A DNA stretch of 36,736 bases, from assembly GCA_964544115.1 (NCBI GenBank), contig CAZJBP010000008.1:1-36736 (forward strand), written 5' to 3'. The notes under the pieces are model-generated. The model searched no databases and was not told the origin of the DNA. It was given only the letters and a program-made list of their open reading frames with translations. Position numbers and translations under genes: made by a program. The stretch comes from CAZJBP01 sp964544115 (GTDB lineage Bacteria; Verrucomicrobiota; Kiritimatiellia; UBA8416; JADHWI01). Shown in pieces: positions 23,997 to 32,327 of the stretch (the stretch's first letter is position 1; each line of letters starts with the position of its first letter).

Positions 23997-25658
23997 ATGA
24001 AGACAGCCGCGGTATCCGTCAGTCCCACAGGTGAACGCTTCCCCATTCCCGACGCGGAGGCGTACGACGTCGAGTTCGCCCGGCTGGAGGCGCTGGCGGC
24101 GGCGCAGCGCAAGCAGGGGCGGGAGATCGTCGTCGTGGTCGGGCTCGGCTTCGTCGGCGCCGTCATGGCCGCCGTCGTGGCGGACTCGGTCGACCGCAAG
24201 GGGCGTCCGGGCAAATTCGTCATCGGCATGCAGCGCCCGAGCACCCGCAGCTTCTGGAAGATCCCGCTGCTCAACCGCGGCGTCAGCCCCGTCGAGTCGG
24301 AGGACCCCGAGGTCAACGTGCTGATCCACCGCTGCGTCAACGAGAAGCAGACGATGACGGCCACCTACACGTACGACGCGCTGCGGCTGGCCGACGTGGT
24401 CGTGGTTGACGTCCAGTGCGACTACCTCAAGAACGCCATCGGGGACTGCCGCGACGGGTCGGCGGACATGGCCGCGCTCGAAGAGTCGATTGCCATCATC
24501 GCCGAGAAGATCGAGCCGCACGCGCTGGTGCTGATCGAAACCACCGTGGCTCCCGGCACGACGGAGCAGGTGGCCTACCCGATCATGAAGCGCGTCTTCG
24601 AGCGGCGCGGCCTGCGGGCGGAGCCGCTCCTGGCGCACAGCTACGAGCGCGTCATGCCCGGCCGCAACTACGTGGCCTCCATCCGCGACTTCTGGCGCGT
24701 GTGCAGCGGCGTCAACGAAAAGGCCAAGCGGCGCGTGGCGAAATTCCTGGGCGACGTGCTGAACACGCGCGACTTCCCCCTGACGGTGCTGGACCGGCCG
24801 ATCGAGTCGGAAACGGCCAAGATCGTGGAGAACAGCTACCGGGCCACGATCCTGGCCTTCCTCGACGAGTGGTCCGTGTTCGCCGAGCGCAACGGCGTCG
24901 ACCTGAGCAAGGTGATCAACGCCATCCGCGTGCGGCCGACGCACTCGAACATGATCTTCCCCGGGCCCGGCATCGGCGGCTACTGCCTGCCCAAGGACGG
25001 AGGGCTGGGCGTGTGGTCCTACCGCCACATCCTCGGGTGGGACGACGACATCTTCAAGGTCACCCCGCTGGCCATCGACATCAACGACACCCGCGCCCTG
25101 CGCGCCGCGCAGCTGGTGCGCGACGCGCTGCGCAACATGGGCGTGCCGATCGCGTCGGCCGACGTGCTGATCATGGGCGCCTCGTACCGCGAGGACGTCG
25201 GCGACACGCGCTACAGCGGCTCGGAGCTGATCGTGCGCAAGCTCAAGGAGATGGGCGCGGACATCCGCGTGCACGACCCGTACGTCAAGGAGTGGTACGA
25301 GTTCACGCACCAGTCCGACGGCGCCGAGCACGACGGCGATTTCGCCCCGCACAGCAAGGCGCGGTTCTTCAACCGGCAGGCCGAGCTCAAGGATCTGGGC
25401 ATGGCCCCGGACCTGATGAAGGCCATGAAGGGCGTGCGCGCCATCGTCATGGCCGTCCGCCACAAGCCGTATCTCGACCTCGCCCCCGAGGCGGTGGTGA
25501 AGGCCGTCGGCCGCCCCTGCGTCATCATCGACTGCTTCTGCATGCTCGACGATGAGCGCATCCGCCGCTACTTCGAGCTGGGCTGCGAGGTCAAGGGCAT
25601 GGGCCGCGGCCACATCCAGCGCATCAAGGAAAGCGTGCGGCGGAAGGCAAAGCGGTAA
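23997..25658 (+). CDS. Nucleotide-sugar 6-dehydrogenase (UDP-glucose/GDP-mannose dehydrogenase family), long form
   Basis: 553 aa, about 100 longer than usual. Ribosome site AAAGGAGGT lies 9 bases before the ATG at 23997, the strongest in this operon. A 43-residue charged leader precedes the NAD site VVVGLGFVGAVMA. IETTVAPGTTE near residue 180, the Lys/Asn motif AKIVENSYRA near 280, and GPGIGGYCLPKD with the catalytic Cys (~residue 329) are all present. A C-terminal substrate-binding domain follows (IMGASYREDVGDTRYSGSE). Extra material lies after the first NAD-binding strand (about residues 64-115) and around 430-470. The family oxidises UDP-Glc, GDP-Man or UDP-HexNAc to the uronate by two NAD-dependent steps. 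It should supply an acidic sugar to the glycan built by the neighbouring transferases. Substrate not predictable. Confidence 0.9.
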   Translation: MKTAAVSVSPTGERFPIPDAEAYDVEFARLEALAAAQRKQGREIVVVVGLGFVGAVMAAVVADSVDRKGRPGKFVIGMQRPSTRSFWKIPLLNRGVSPVESEDPEVNVLIHRCVNEKQTMTATYTYDALRLADVVVVDVQCDYLKNAIGDCRDGSADMAALEESIAIIAEKIEPHALVLIETTVAPGTTEQVAYPIMKRVFERRGLRAEPLLAHSYERVMPGRNYVASIRDFWRVCSGVNEKAKRRVAKFLGDVLNTRDFPLTVLDRPIESETAKIVENSYRATILAFLDEWSVFAERNGVDLSKVINAIRVRPTHSNMIFPGPGIGGYCLPKDGGLGVWSYRHILGWDDDIFKVTPLAIDINDTRALRAAQLVRDALRNMGVPIASADVLIMGASYREDVGDTRYSGSELIVRKLKEMGADIRVHDPYVKEWYEFTHQSDGAEHDGDFAPHSKARFFNRQAELKDLGMAPDLMKAMKGVRAIVMAVRHKPYLDLAPEAVVKAVGRPCVIIDCFCMLDDERIRRYFELGCEVKGMGRGHIQRIKESVRRKAKR

Positions 25659-25746
25659 GGGGGGCGTCGGGTCGCACTTGGCTGGAGTGACGGCTACACA
25701 AGCCGCCGCGGCGGTGTGCGACGTCGTGCGTCCGGAGAGCAGTGGC

Positions 25747-27285
25747 ATGTCGTCGAGGTCGGGGCGGTTCCTGCATTCGGTGGTTTCGGGCTACGCGCTG
25801 ATAGGCGCGCAAACTGCCGTTGGTCTGCTCTCGGTCCCCCTCGTTCTTGCCTACCTGCCCCGGCGCGAATTCGGCCTGTGGATTCTGGTGTCGCAGGTGG
25901 GGATCTTCATCAGCATGGTGGATGCTGGGCTGTCCACATCGGTGTCCAGGTTGTTGACAGACGCGCGCCGGAAGATGGACGACGCGGGCTACGCTCGCTA
26001 CGTCAAGACGTGCTGGGTGGCGCAAACAGTCCAGGGGGCGTGCGCCTTCCTGTTGGGCTGCGTCCTGTCGGTCTCGGCGGCGGGTCTGTTCGGCGTTGAT
26101 GTCGACCTCCACGGTCCGTTCCGCAACCTCCTGCTCTGCCAGGCCCTGCTGGTCGGCCTCGGCTTCGCCACCAGGATTGTGGACCTGCAGTTGTACTCGC
26201 TTCAGCACCAGTTCGTATCGAACTATGCTCAGGTCGCCGGCGCTCTCGTCTCGCTCGGACTCCTGGCCTGGGGACTCCAGGCAGGATGGGGTCTCTACAG
26301 CCTGCCAGCCGGAGCCCTGGCCTCCTGGGGGCTCGTATCGAGCGTACGGTGGGTGGCCAGTCGCCGGCTGACGCTCTGGCCCCGCGGCGTGATGTCTGCG
26401 CCATGGTCGCTACGAGAGCTCAGGGGGACGTCTGCCATGGGAAGGGACGTCTTTCTGGTGGCCCTGGGTTCGCAGTTGATCCTCTCGAGCCAGGCGATCA
26501 TTCTGACCCGGGCGTGCGGTGTGGATACGGCTGCCGTGTGGGCCGTGGCAACGCGAGTGGGATTCCTGATGGTCCAAATGGTGTGGATGTTCTTCGACCA
26601 GTCTATGCCGGCCCTGTTCGAGATGGCGGCACAGGGAGAGCGCGACCGCCTGGGCGGGCGTTTCAGGGAGTTGACCACGGTTTGTGCATGCCTGGGCGCC
26701 ATCGTGGCCGTGTTGTTCGCGTGCAGCAATGGGCCCCTCCTTCAGATCTGGACCCGGGGTGTAGTCGCTTGGCCGGACCGCAACAACGCCCTGTTCGGGT
26801 GCTGGCTGTTCCTGCTGGCAGCGTTCCACCCCCACACGATGTGCGTCATTGTGACCAAGCAGATCGGTTTCATGCGATGGATCTACCTGTTTGAGGGCGC
26901 CACATCCACACTGCTTTCACTGGCGGCCGTCAGGGTCTGGGGCCTCAGCGGGATGATCGTTTGCTTCCTCGCGTCCAGCCTTGTCTTTCACGGCCCCTAC
27001 GGGTTGATGCGTTCCCGGCGTGAGTTCGGGCTTTCATGGCGTGAGTTGGCCATGGACTGGTATCGCCCGGCCCTGACACTGGCGATGGTTCTGGTTGTGG
27101 TGGGATATCCCCTGCAGAGGTGGACGGCAGCGGAAGGGGGGCGCTGGTTGCAGTTGATCGTTCCTGCGGCCGCCGTTGCTTCGATTGGGATGGCTCTCCT
27201 TCCGTGGGTGGGCCTGTCCTCCGGCTCCCGCCGTTTGGTGCTGCAGTGCGCGGCCGACGTGTGGCGAAGGGTGCGACCGTCGTGA
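25747..27285 (+). CDS. Polysaccharide flippase (Wzx/MATE-like)
   Basis: 512 aa. The ATG at 25747 follows GGAGAGC by 6 bases; the frame is open to 25552, but that part overlaps the dehydrogenase gene. It has about 12-14 hydrophobic segments. The N-terminal half has the flippase pattern SVVSGYALIGAQTAVGLLSVPLVLAYLP (split here as GYALIGAQTAVGLL and PLVLAYLPRREFGLW), followed by DAGLSTSVSRLL. Such proteins move undecaprenyl-linked repeat units across the inner membrane. With the polymerase-like genes at 21882 and 34619 this suggests a Wzx/Wzy-type pathway. Its stop overlaps the GTG start of the methyltransferase gene. Confidence 0.85.
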   Translation: MSSRSGRFLHSVVSGYALIGAQTAVGLLSVPLVLAYLPRREFGLWILVSQVGIFISMVDAGLSTSVSRLLTDARRKMDDAGYARYVKTCWVAQTVQGACAFLLGCVLSVSAAGLFGVDVDLHGPFRNLLLCQALLVGLGFATRIVDLQLYSLQHQFVSNYAQVAGALVSLGLLAWGLQAGWGLYSLPAGALASWGLVSSVRWVASRRLTLWPRGVMSAPWSLRELRGTSAMGRDVFLVALGSQLILSSQAIILTRACGVDTAAVWAVATRVGFLMVQMVWMFFDQSMPALFEMAAQGERDRLGGRFRELTTVCACLGAIVAVLFACSNGPLLQIWTRGVVAWPDRNNALFGCWLFLLAAFHPHTMCVIVTKQIGFMRWIYLFEGATSTLLSLAAVRVWGLSGMIVCFLASSLVFHGPYGLMRSRREFGLSWRELAMDWYRPALTLAMVLVVVGYPLQRWTAAEGGRWLQLIVPAAAVASIGMALLPWVGLSSGSRRLVLQCAADVWRRVRPS

Positions 27286-28019
27286 GCAAGGTGAACTACA
27301 GCATCTCCCTTCTGGATCGGAACGACCGCGACCGGGCGGGCGTTCGCGCGAGCTTGGATGCCCTGCGCCGGTCTCGCGGCTGGCACAACTGCCGCGTGCT
27401 GGAGGTGGGGTGCGGGACGGGGGGGAACCTTCGGTTGTTTGCGGAAGACTGCGACGTGCGCGGGCTCGACGGACTCCCTGAGGCGGTCGCCGCGGCGCAG
27501 GCGCATGGACTCGCTGTGAGCTGCGCCGACCTCGACCAGCCGCTGGACCTGCCCGCCGACTACTACGACGTGGTATTGTGTCTGGACGTGCTGGAACACC
27601 TCGTGCGCCCGGTGGAACTCCTGCGTACGTTGCGCGGGACGATGAAACCTGACGGCTCGCTGCTGATCCTCATCCCCAACCACCTCAACCTGCGCGGCCG
27701 TCTTCGCCTCTTGCGCGGCCGCAACCTCGACGTGCACGGTTACTTCCCCGAACACGACGAGTGGGACAACCCCCACCTCCGATTCTTCACGCATGCCGGC
27801 GCGTCCCGGATGCTGGCCGCTGCCGGGTTGCACATGGAGGGTGACTTCAGCCACGAGTTCCCGTGCCTGCCGCGGATTCCTCCTTTCCGCGATGTCAGCG
27901 AGAGTGCGATCGGCCGACGGTTGGCGCGCTGGCGACCGTCGCTGTTTGCCGCGGGGTTCTTCCTGCTCGCGCACCGAGGGCCCCCCAGCGCGTGCGCAGG
28001 TCCAACACGACAGGACTGA
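27282..28019 (+). CDS. Class I SAM-dependent methyltransferase
   Basis: 245 aa. GTG at 27282 within a GTGA overlap with the flippase stop; a weak GAAGGG lies 12 bases upstream. SAM-binding motif VLEVGCGTGGNLRLF at residues ~39-53, acidic residue in RGLDG, then DVVLCLDVLEHL and the later LRFFTHAGASRMLAAAGL typical of the Methyltransf_11/23 group. The C-terminal 60 residues end in a hydrophobic, perhaps membrane-associated segment (LFAAGFFLLAHRG). It probably methylates a sugar of the repeat unit or its lipid-linked form; the acceptor is unknown. Confidence 0.85.
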   Translation: MSKVNYSISLLDRNDRDRAGVRASLDALRRSRGWHNCRVLEVGCGTGGNLRLFAEDCDVRGLDGLPEAVAAAQAHGLAVSCADLDQPLDLPADYYDVVLCLDVLEHLVRPVELLRTLRGTMKPDGSLLILIPNHLNLRGRLRLLRGRNLDVHGYFPEHDEWDNPHLRFFTHAGASRMLAAAGLHMEGDFSHEFPCLPRIPPFRDVSESAIGRRLARWRPSLFAAGFFLLAHRGPPSACAGPTRQD

Positions 28020-28020
28020 A

Positions 28021-29073
28021 ATGACGAAACCCGCCACCGTTCTGACCTGTTGTTCGCTCAATCATTTCGCCATGGCGCTTGCGTTGGGCCAGTCCCTTCG
28101 CGCGTGGCATCCCAACCTGCGGTTCGTGATCGGCCTTGTCGACCGACTCCCTCCGGGCGGTCTGCCCGCTGCGGCGGCAGGTTTCGAGGTCCTCGAGGTG
28201 AACCATGTCATTGCGCCGGAGCTCGACGAGATGGCGGCCCTTTATTCCGTCGGCACGCTGAACTGCGCTCTGAAATGCTTCTTCGCCCGTCATCTATTCT
28301 CTTCGCAGGCCGACCTGGAGGCGCTGGTCTATCTGGACGCCGATGTCCGCATCTACGCCCCGATCGATGCCGTCCTTGCACTCCTCGGCCGCAAGCCCAT
28401 CGTTCTGTCTCCGCATCGCCTCACACCGCAGCAGGCGTCGGGGGACGCCGGCGAGGAAACATTCCTTCGCACGGGAAGCTTCAACGCCGGCTTTTTCGCT
28501 CTCGCCCGCTCGAACGAGTCTTCCATGTTCCTGGATTGGATGACGGCGCGCATGCGCTCGCAGGCCGGCGTCGACCCGCTGCGGGGTCTCTTCATGGACC
28601 AGAAATGGCTGGACCTGGCCGCGGTCTATTTCCACCCCCATGTCGGCCTTCTCGATGAACCGGGCTGCAACGTGGGCTACTGGAACCTGTGCGAGCGGGT
28701 TTTGAGCAGGGCCGACGACGGTCAGTTGAGGGTGAACAACCGACACGCCCTGACCTTCTATCACTACAGCGGATTCAACCCCGACATCCCCGACCGTCTC
28801 TCGAGATACTCACCTGTGTCCGTGTCTGATCGTGGCGATCCGCTGGCGGCGATGGTGGCCGATTACAGCACGCGGCTCCATGCGCTTGGACACCGTCAGT
28901 GGGCATCGTTGCCATGCGCTTACGATACGTTGGGGCAACGCATGAGGCGAGAGGCCGTCTCTCGGCTGAGCCTTGGAGGTCGAGTGCGGCATTTCGTTCA
29001 CGGTGCCTGCCGCTGGCTGGGATGGCGGCTGTTCATATTCGGGCGGGGTGGAGAGGTCACATGGAAAGGGTGA
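28021..29073 (+). CDS. GT-A fold glycosyltransferase (GT8-like, DxD)
   Basis: 350 aa, starting one base after the methyltransferase stop; AGGA lies just upstream. It begins MTKPATVLTCCSLNHFAMAL, typical of nucleotide-diphospho-sugar transferases of GT-A fold. The metal/donor motif is YLDADVRIY near residues 106-114. FNAGFFALARS and FMDQKWLDLAA match the acceptor-side motifs of GT8-like enzymes, and FYHYSGFNPDIP near residue 246 is the conserved His-containing C-terminal motif. Cytoplasmic. Likely adds one sugar of the repeat unit. The next gene starts 13 bases before its stop. Confidence 0.82.
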   Translation: MTKPATVLTCCSLNHFAMALALGQSLRAWHPNLRFVIGLVDRLPPGGLPAAAAGFEVLEVNHVIAPELDEMAALYSVGTLNCALKCFFARHLFSSQADLEALVYLDADVRIYAPIDAVLALLGRKPIVLSPHRLTPQQASGDAGEETFLRTGSFNAGFFALARSNESSMFLDWMTARMRSQAGVDPLRGLFMDQKWLDLAAVYFHPHVGLLDEPGCNVGYWNLCERVLSRADDGQLRVNNRHALTFYHYSGFNPDIPDRLSRYSPVSVSDRGDPLAAMVADYSTRLHALGHRQWASLPCAYDTLGQRMRREAVSRLSLGGRVRHFVHGACRWLGWRLFIFGRGGEVTWKG

Positions 29074-30311
29074 CCAAACCGGCGGTCGTGCAGGTGTGTC
29101 CATTTGTTCCGGCGCCACCAACGGACGGTGGCCGCGTGGTCGTGTGGCACCGCTTGAAGGCCCTGTCTCAGCACCTGGACATCCATCTGGTCTGCCCGTG
29201 CGACGAGCAAGACGGCGTGGCCCGCTCAAGTTTGGAGCGTCAACTGCTCGAGCTCGGCCTGTGCAGCGTTCACTTCGTGCCAGTCCCCCCGTCGCCGGTC
29301 CATCGAGCGGCCAAAGCGGTCGGCCTGCTGCGCGACATGTCGTGCAGCAGCCTGTCGGTCGTACAGAGGATGCGATTACGATGCGTGGCCGATACAGCGG
29401 CCCGCATTGCAATGATCCATGCCGCGCGCACGATACTGGTCGAGATCTTTTCCACGGCGCTTCCCTTGCTGGGCAGGTGCCCGGAGGGCACCAAGCTTCT
29501 GGCCGTGGAGCAGAACGTCGAAAGCCGTCTCATGGCGGATCTCGCGCGGTTTCGCGACCAGTCGTGGCTTCGCCGCCGATGGGCCGCCTGTGAGTCCAGG
29601 AAATGTGTGCGCGCCGGTCGTAAAGTGTATCCACACCTGGCTCGCGTGGGGTTTCTCTCGTCGGTCGATCTCGGCCATTTTAGAAAGCTGGGTTGGAACT
29701 CAAGGCTGACAGTTCTGCCGGTCATTCTCCCTCTTCCCCCGGCCCCGAAGATCGACTTCCGGAGCACCGGGCGGATCGCCTTCTTTGGCACACTCGGTTT
29801 CTATCCAAACGCCGAGGGTCTGCTGTGGTTCCTGCGGGACGTATGGCCGTCAGTTAGAGTGCGGCGTCCGGACACAACCTGCGTGATCCCGGGGGCGCTG
29901 AGCGATCTGGTTCCCCGGTCCCGCAAAGCCATCCCGGACCCCGAACTCATCGGAGTGCAGTTCCACCCCGGAATGGACCGTGCGACAGCCGATGGCTTGC
30001 TTGCGCAATGCGATGCGTGTGTCTCCCCCATCCGATTGGGTAGTGGGATCAAGATCAAGAACCTGATTGCCATGGGGCTTGGCGTTCCGCTCGTGGCCAC
30101 GCCGGAAAGCATGGCAGGGATTGACGTCCATACCGGTCACCACTGCCTGGTCGCCGGGGACGCAGAGAGTTTCGCTTCAAGCGTGATCCGATTGCTGGAG
30201 GAGGAGGATCTCCGCCGCCGCCTCAGCACCGGGGCTCGGGACTGGTTTGTGCGGAACGTCGCCTCTGGGACGTCGGTCGAGTCTTGGTTGCGCTTCATCG
30301 CTGAGGCCTGA
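29061..30311 (+). CDS. GT4-like glycosyltransferase
   Basis: 416 aa. The ATG at 29061 has GGAGAGGT upstream and overlaps the end of the GT8-like gene by 13 bases. The N-terminal Rossmann domain begins VVQVCPFVPAPPTDGGRVVV, a loop seen in GT4-type enzymes. The C-terminal domain has IAFFGTLGFYPNAEGLLWFL, then SPIRLGSGIKIKNLIAMGLGVPLVATPE (as SPIRLGSGIKIKNLIAM and GVPLVATPE), the nucleotide-sugar-binding segment, although the usual E-x7-E is replaced here. Retaining transferase using an NDP-sugar. Acceptor and linkage unknown. Confidence 0.85.
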   Translation: MERVTKPAVVQVCPFVPAPPTDGGRVVVWHRLKALSQHLDIHLVCPCDEQDGVARSSLERQLLELGLCSVHFVPVPPSPVHRAAKAVGLLRDMSCSSLSVVQRMRLRCVADTAARIAMIHAARTILVEIFSTALPLLGRCPEGTKLLAVEQNVESRLMADLARFRDQSWLRRRWAACESRKCVRAGRKVYPHLARVGFLSSVDLGHFRKLGWNSRLTVLPVILPLPPAPKIDFRSTGRIAFFGTLGFYPNAEGLLWFLRDVWPSVRVRRPDTTCVIPGALSDLVPRSRKAIPDPELIGVQFHPGMDRATADGLLAQCDACVSPIRLGSGIKIKNLIAMGLGVPLVATPESMAGIDVHTGHHCLVAGDAESFASSVIRLLEEEDLRRRLSTGARDWFVRNVASGTSVESWLRFIAEA

Positions 30312-30313
30312 TG

Positions 30314-30330
30314 CCGTTGACGTGCAACGG
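30314..30330 (+). other. Short hairpin between GT4 and kinase-fusion genes
   Basis: CCGTTG (30314-30319) and CAACGG (30325-30330) are perfect inverted arms around ACGTG, three bases after the stop of the GT4 gene in a 66-base gap. There is no T-run. It could be a weak pause, an mRNA-stability element or a chance match. Confidence 0.3.
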
Positions 30331-30377
30331 TAGAAGCGGTTTGGACGATATGGGAATGGTGCGGGAGGTGCTTTGTT

Positions 30378-32303
30378 ATGAAGATCTTCGTCCCCGGCAG
30401 AATCTGCCTCTTTGGTGAACACAGCGACTGGTCGGGCGGCTATCGCCGCATCAACGCCGACATTGAGCCCGGCGCCGCCATCATCGCCGGCACCAACCAG
30501 GGCATCTATATCGACGCCAAGCCGCACCCCACGCGGTTCATCTTCCGCACCTCGATTCCCGGCTCGGATCACCAGCACGTCTTCGACGTACCGATGGAGC
30601 GCGGCGCGCTGCTCGAGGCGGCGAAGGTCGGCGGATTCTTCAGCTACGCGGCGGGCGTGGCGTACCAGGTCATGACGCACTACCGCGTGCGGGGACTCGA
30701 CCTCGAGAACACGCTGACCGACCTCCCCGTGAAGAAGGGCCTGTCCTCCAGCGCAGCGGTGTGCGTGGCCGTCGCCCGGGCCTTCAATCGCGTCTACGAT
30801 CTCAAGATGACCGTTCGCGGGGAGATGGAACTGGCCTACACCGGCGAGATCACCACGCCCTCGCGCTGCGGGCGGCTGGACCAGGGCTGCGCCTACGGCA
30901 ACCGGCCCATCCAGATGATCTTCGACGGCGACCGCATCGACGTGAAGGAGCTCTCCGTGCCGCGGGACCTGCACTTCGTGATCATTGATCTCCACGCCAG
31001 CAAGGACACGCGCGAGATTCTGCGACGCCTGAACCAGTGCTATCCGTTCCCGGAGAACGAACTGCAGCGTGCCGTGCACGAGTACCTCGGGCCCATCAAC
31101 CGCAGGCTGGTGGACCAGGCTGCCGAGGCCCTGCAAGCCGGGGACGCGGCGCGCATCGGCGCGCTGATGCGGGAAGCGCAGGACGAGTTCGACCGTCGGC
31201 TGCAGCCGGCTTGCCCGTCCGAGCTGACCGCGCCTGTGCTGCACAGGGTGCTGAACCACCCTTCGCTGCAGCCGCTCATCTTTGGCGGCAAAGGCGTTGG
31301 GTCGCAGGGCGACGGCACCGCGCAGATCATCGCAAAGGATCCGGAGAGCCAGGCGCGCGCGATTGAGATCGTCGAAAAGGAATTGGGCATGTCGGCGCTC
31401 GCGCTGGTGCTGCGTTCGGCGCGCCGCGTGCGCAAGGCCGTCATCCCAGCGGGCGGCTTCGATACGCGCATGTTTCCGGCGACCAAGGCCATCAAGAAGG
31501 AGCTCTTCCCCGTCATCGACCGGACCGGCCGGGCCAAGCCGGTCATCCTGGCCATCGTCGAGGAGGCGCTGAGCGCCGGCATCGAGGAGGTGGCCATCAT
31601 CGTGCAGGCGGCCGACCGCGAACTCTTCGAGGAGATCTTCTGCACGCCGCCACCGATCGAGCAGTTCCGGGCCCTGTCGCGCGAGGACCAGGCGTACTGC
31701 ACGTACCTGACCGACATCGGGCACCGGATCACTTTTCTGCCGCAGGGCGGGCAGGAGGGACTGGGCCACGCGGTGCACTGCTCCCGCGAATGGGTAGGAA
31801 GCGAGCCGTTCCTGCTGCTGCTGGGCGACCACCTCTACGCATCCGCGAGTGACGTGTCCTGCGCGCGACAGCTGCTCGACATCCACGAGCGCACCGGTCG
31901 CAACGTCGTGGGTTTGAAGGCCACGTCGGGCACGGCGGTTTCACGCTACGGCTGTGCGTCAGGCCAGTGGGAGGAGGACGGAACGCTGCTGGACGTGACG
32001 GAGTTCAGCGAAAAACCTACCGCCGAATACGCGGCCGAACACCTCGGCGTTCAAGGGCTTCCGAACGACACGTTCCTGACGATCTTCGGCCAGTACGTGC
32101 TCACGCCGCGCGTATTCGAGTTCCTCGACGAGCACATCCGGCTGAACCTACGCGAGCAAGGTCAGTTCCAATTGACCTCGTGCCTGGATCGGCTGCGCCA
32201 GGAAGAAGGCGTGGCCGGTTATGTCGTCAAGGGCCGCCGGTTCGACATCGGCCGACCGGACACCTACCTCGCAACCCTGGAAAGCTTCCGGGCCCAGCCC
32301 TAG
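30378..32303 (+). CDS. Fusion of GHMP sugar kinase and GalU-like nucleotidyltransferase
   Basis: 641 aa; GGGAGGTG lies 9 bases before the ATG at 30378. Residues 1-~345 are a GHMP kinase: substrate motif VPGRICLFGEHSDWSGGY (5-22, like galactokinase), ATP loop KKGLSSSAAVCV (119-130), GRLDQG with likely catalytic Asp168, and GGKGVGSQGDGTAQ (303-316). Residues ~352-641 are a sugar-1-phosphate nucleotidyltransferase of GalU type: KAVIPAGGFDTRMFPATKA (353-371), QGGQEGLGHAVHC, LLLGDHL, TEFSEKP and FDIGRPDTYLAT. The product would turn a free sugar into its 1-phosphate and then an NDP-sugar. The GxGTR loop of GalU reads GFDTR here, Asp362 replacing Gly. The bifunctional fucokinase/GDP-fucose pyrophosphorylases have the opposite domain order. 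The sugar is unknown. Confidence 0.88.
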   Translation: MKIFVPGRICLFGEHSDWSGGYRRINADIEPGAAIIAGTNQGIYIDAKPHPTRFIFRTSIPGSDHQHVFDVPMERGALLEAAKVGGFFSYAAGVAYQVMTHYRVRGLDLENTLTDLPVKKGLSSSAAVCVAVARAFNRVYDLKMTVRGEMELAYTGEITTPSRCGRLDQGCAYGNRPIQMIFDGDRIDVKELSVPRDLHFVIIDLHASKDTREILRRLNQCYPFPENELQRAVHEYLGPINRRLVDQAAEALQAGDAARIGALMREAQDEFDRRLQPACPSELTAPVLHRVLNHPSLQPLIFGGKGVGSQGDGTAQIIAKDPESQARAIEIVEKELGMSALALVLRSARRVRKAVIPAGGFDTRMFPATKAIKKELFPVIDRTGRAKPVILAIVEEALSAGIEEVAIIVQAADRELFEEIFCTPPPIEQFRALSREDQAYCTYLTDIGHRITFLPQGGQEGLGHAVHCSREWVGSEPFLLLLGDHLYASASDVSCARQLLDIHERTGRNVVGLKATSGTAVSRYGCASGQWEEDGTLLDVTEFSEKPTAEYAAEHLGVQGLPNDTFLTIFGQYVLTPRVFEFLDEHIRLNLREQGQFQLTSCLDRLRQEEGVAGYVVKGRRFDIGRPDTYLATLESFRAQP

Positions 32304-32327
32304 GCGCCTCGGCGGCTGATCGCAGAC

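Noticed and set aside
25703..25714. Perfect palindrome CCGCCGCGGCGG between dehydrogenase and flippase genes
   Set aside because: Only G and C, expected by chance in this composition, and not repeated elsewhere in the window that I can see.
23856..25748. 630-codon minus-strand open frame opposite the nucleotide-sugar dehydrogenase
   Set aside because: Asp/Val/His/Arg-rich translation without domains; shadow of a very GC-rich gene.
30177..31886. 569-codon minus-strand open frame opposite the kinase fusion
   Set aside because: The sense strand has every motif of two enzyme families; the antisense translation has none.
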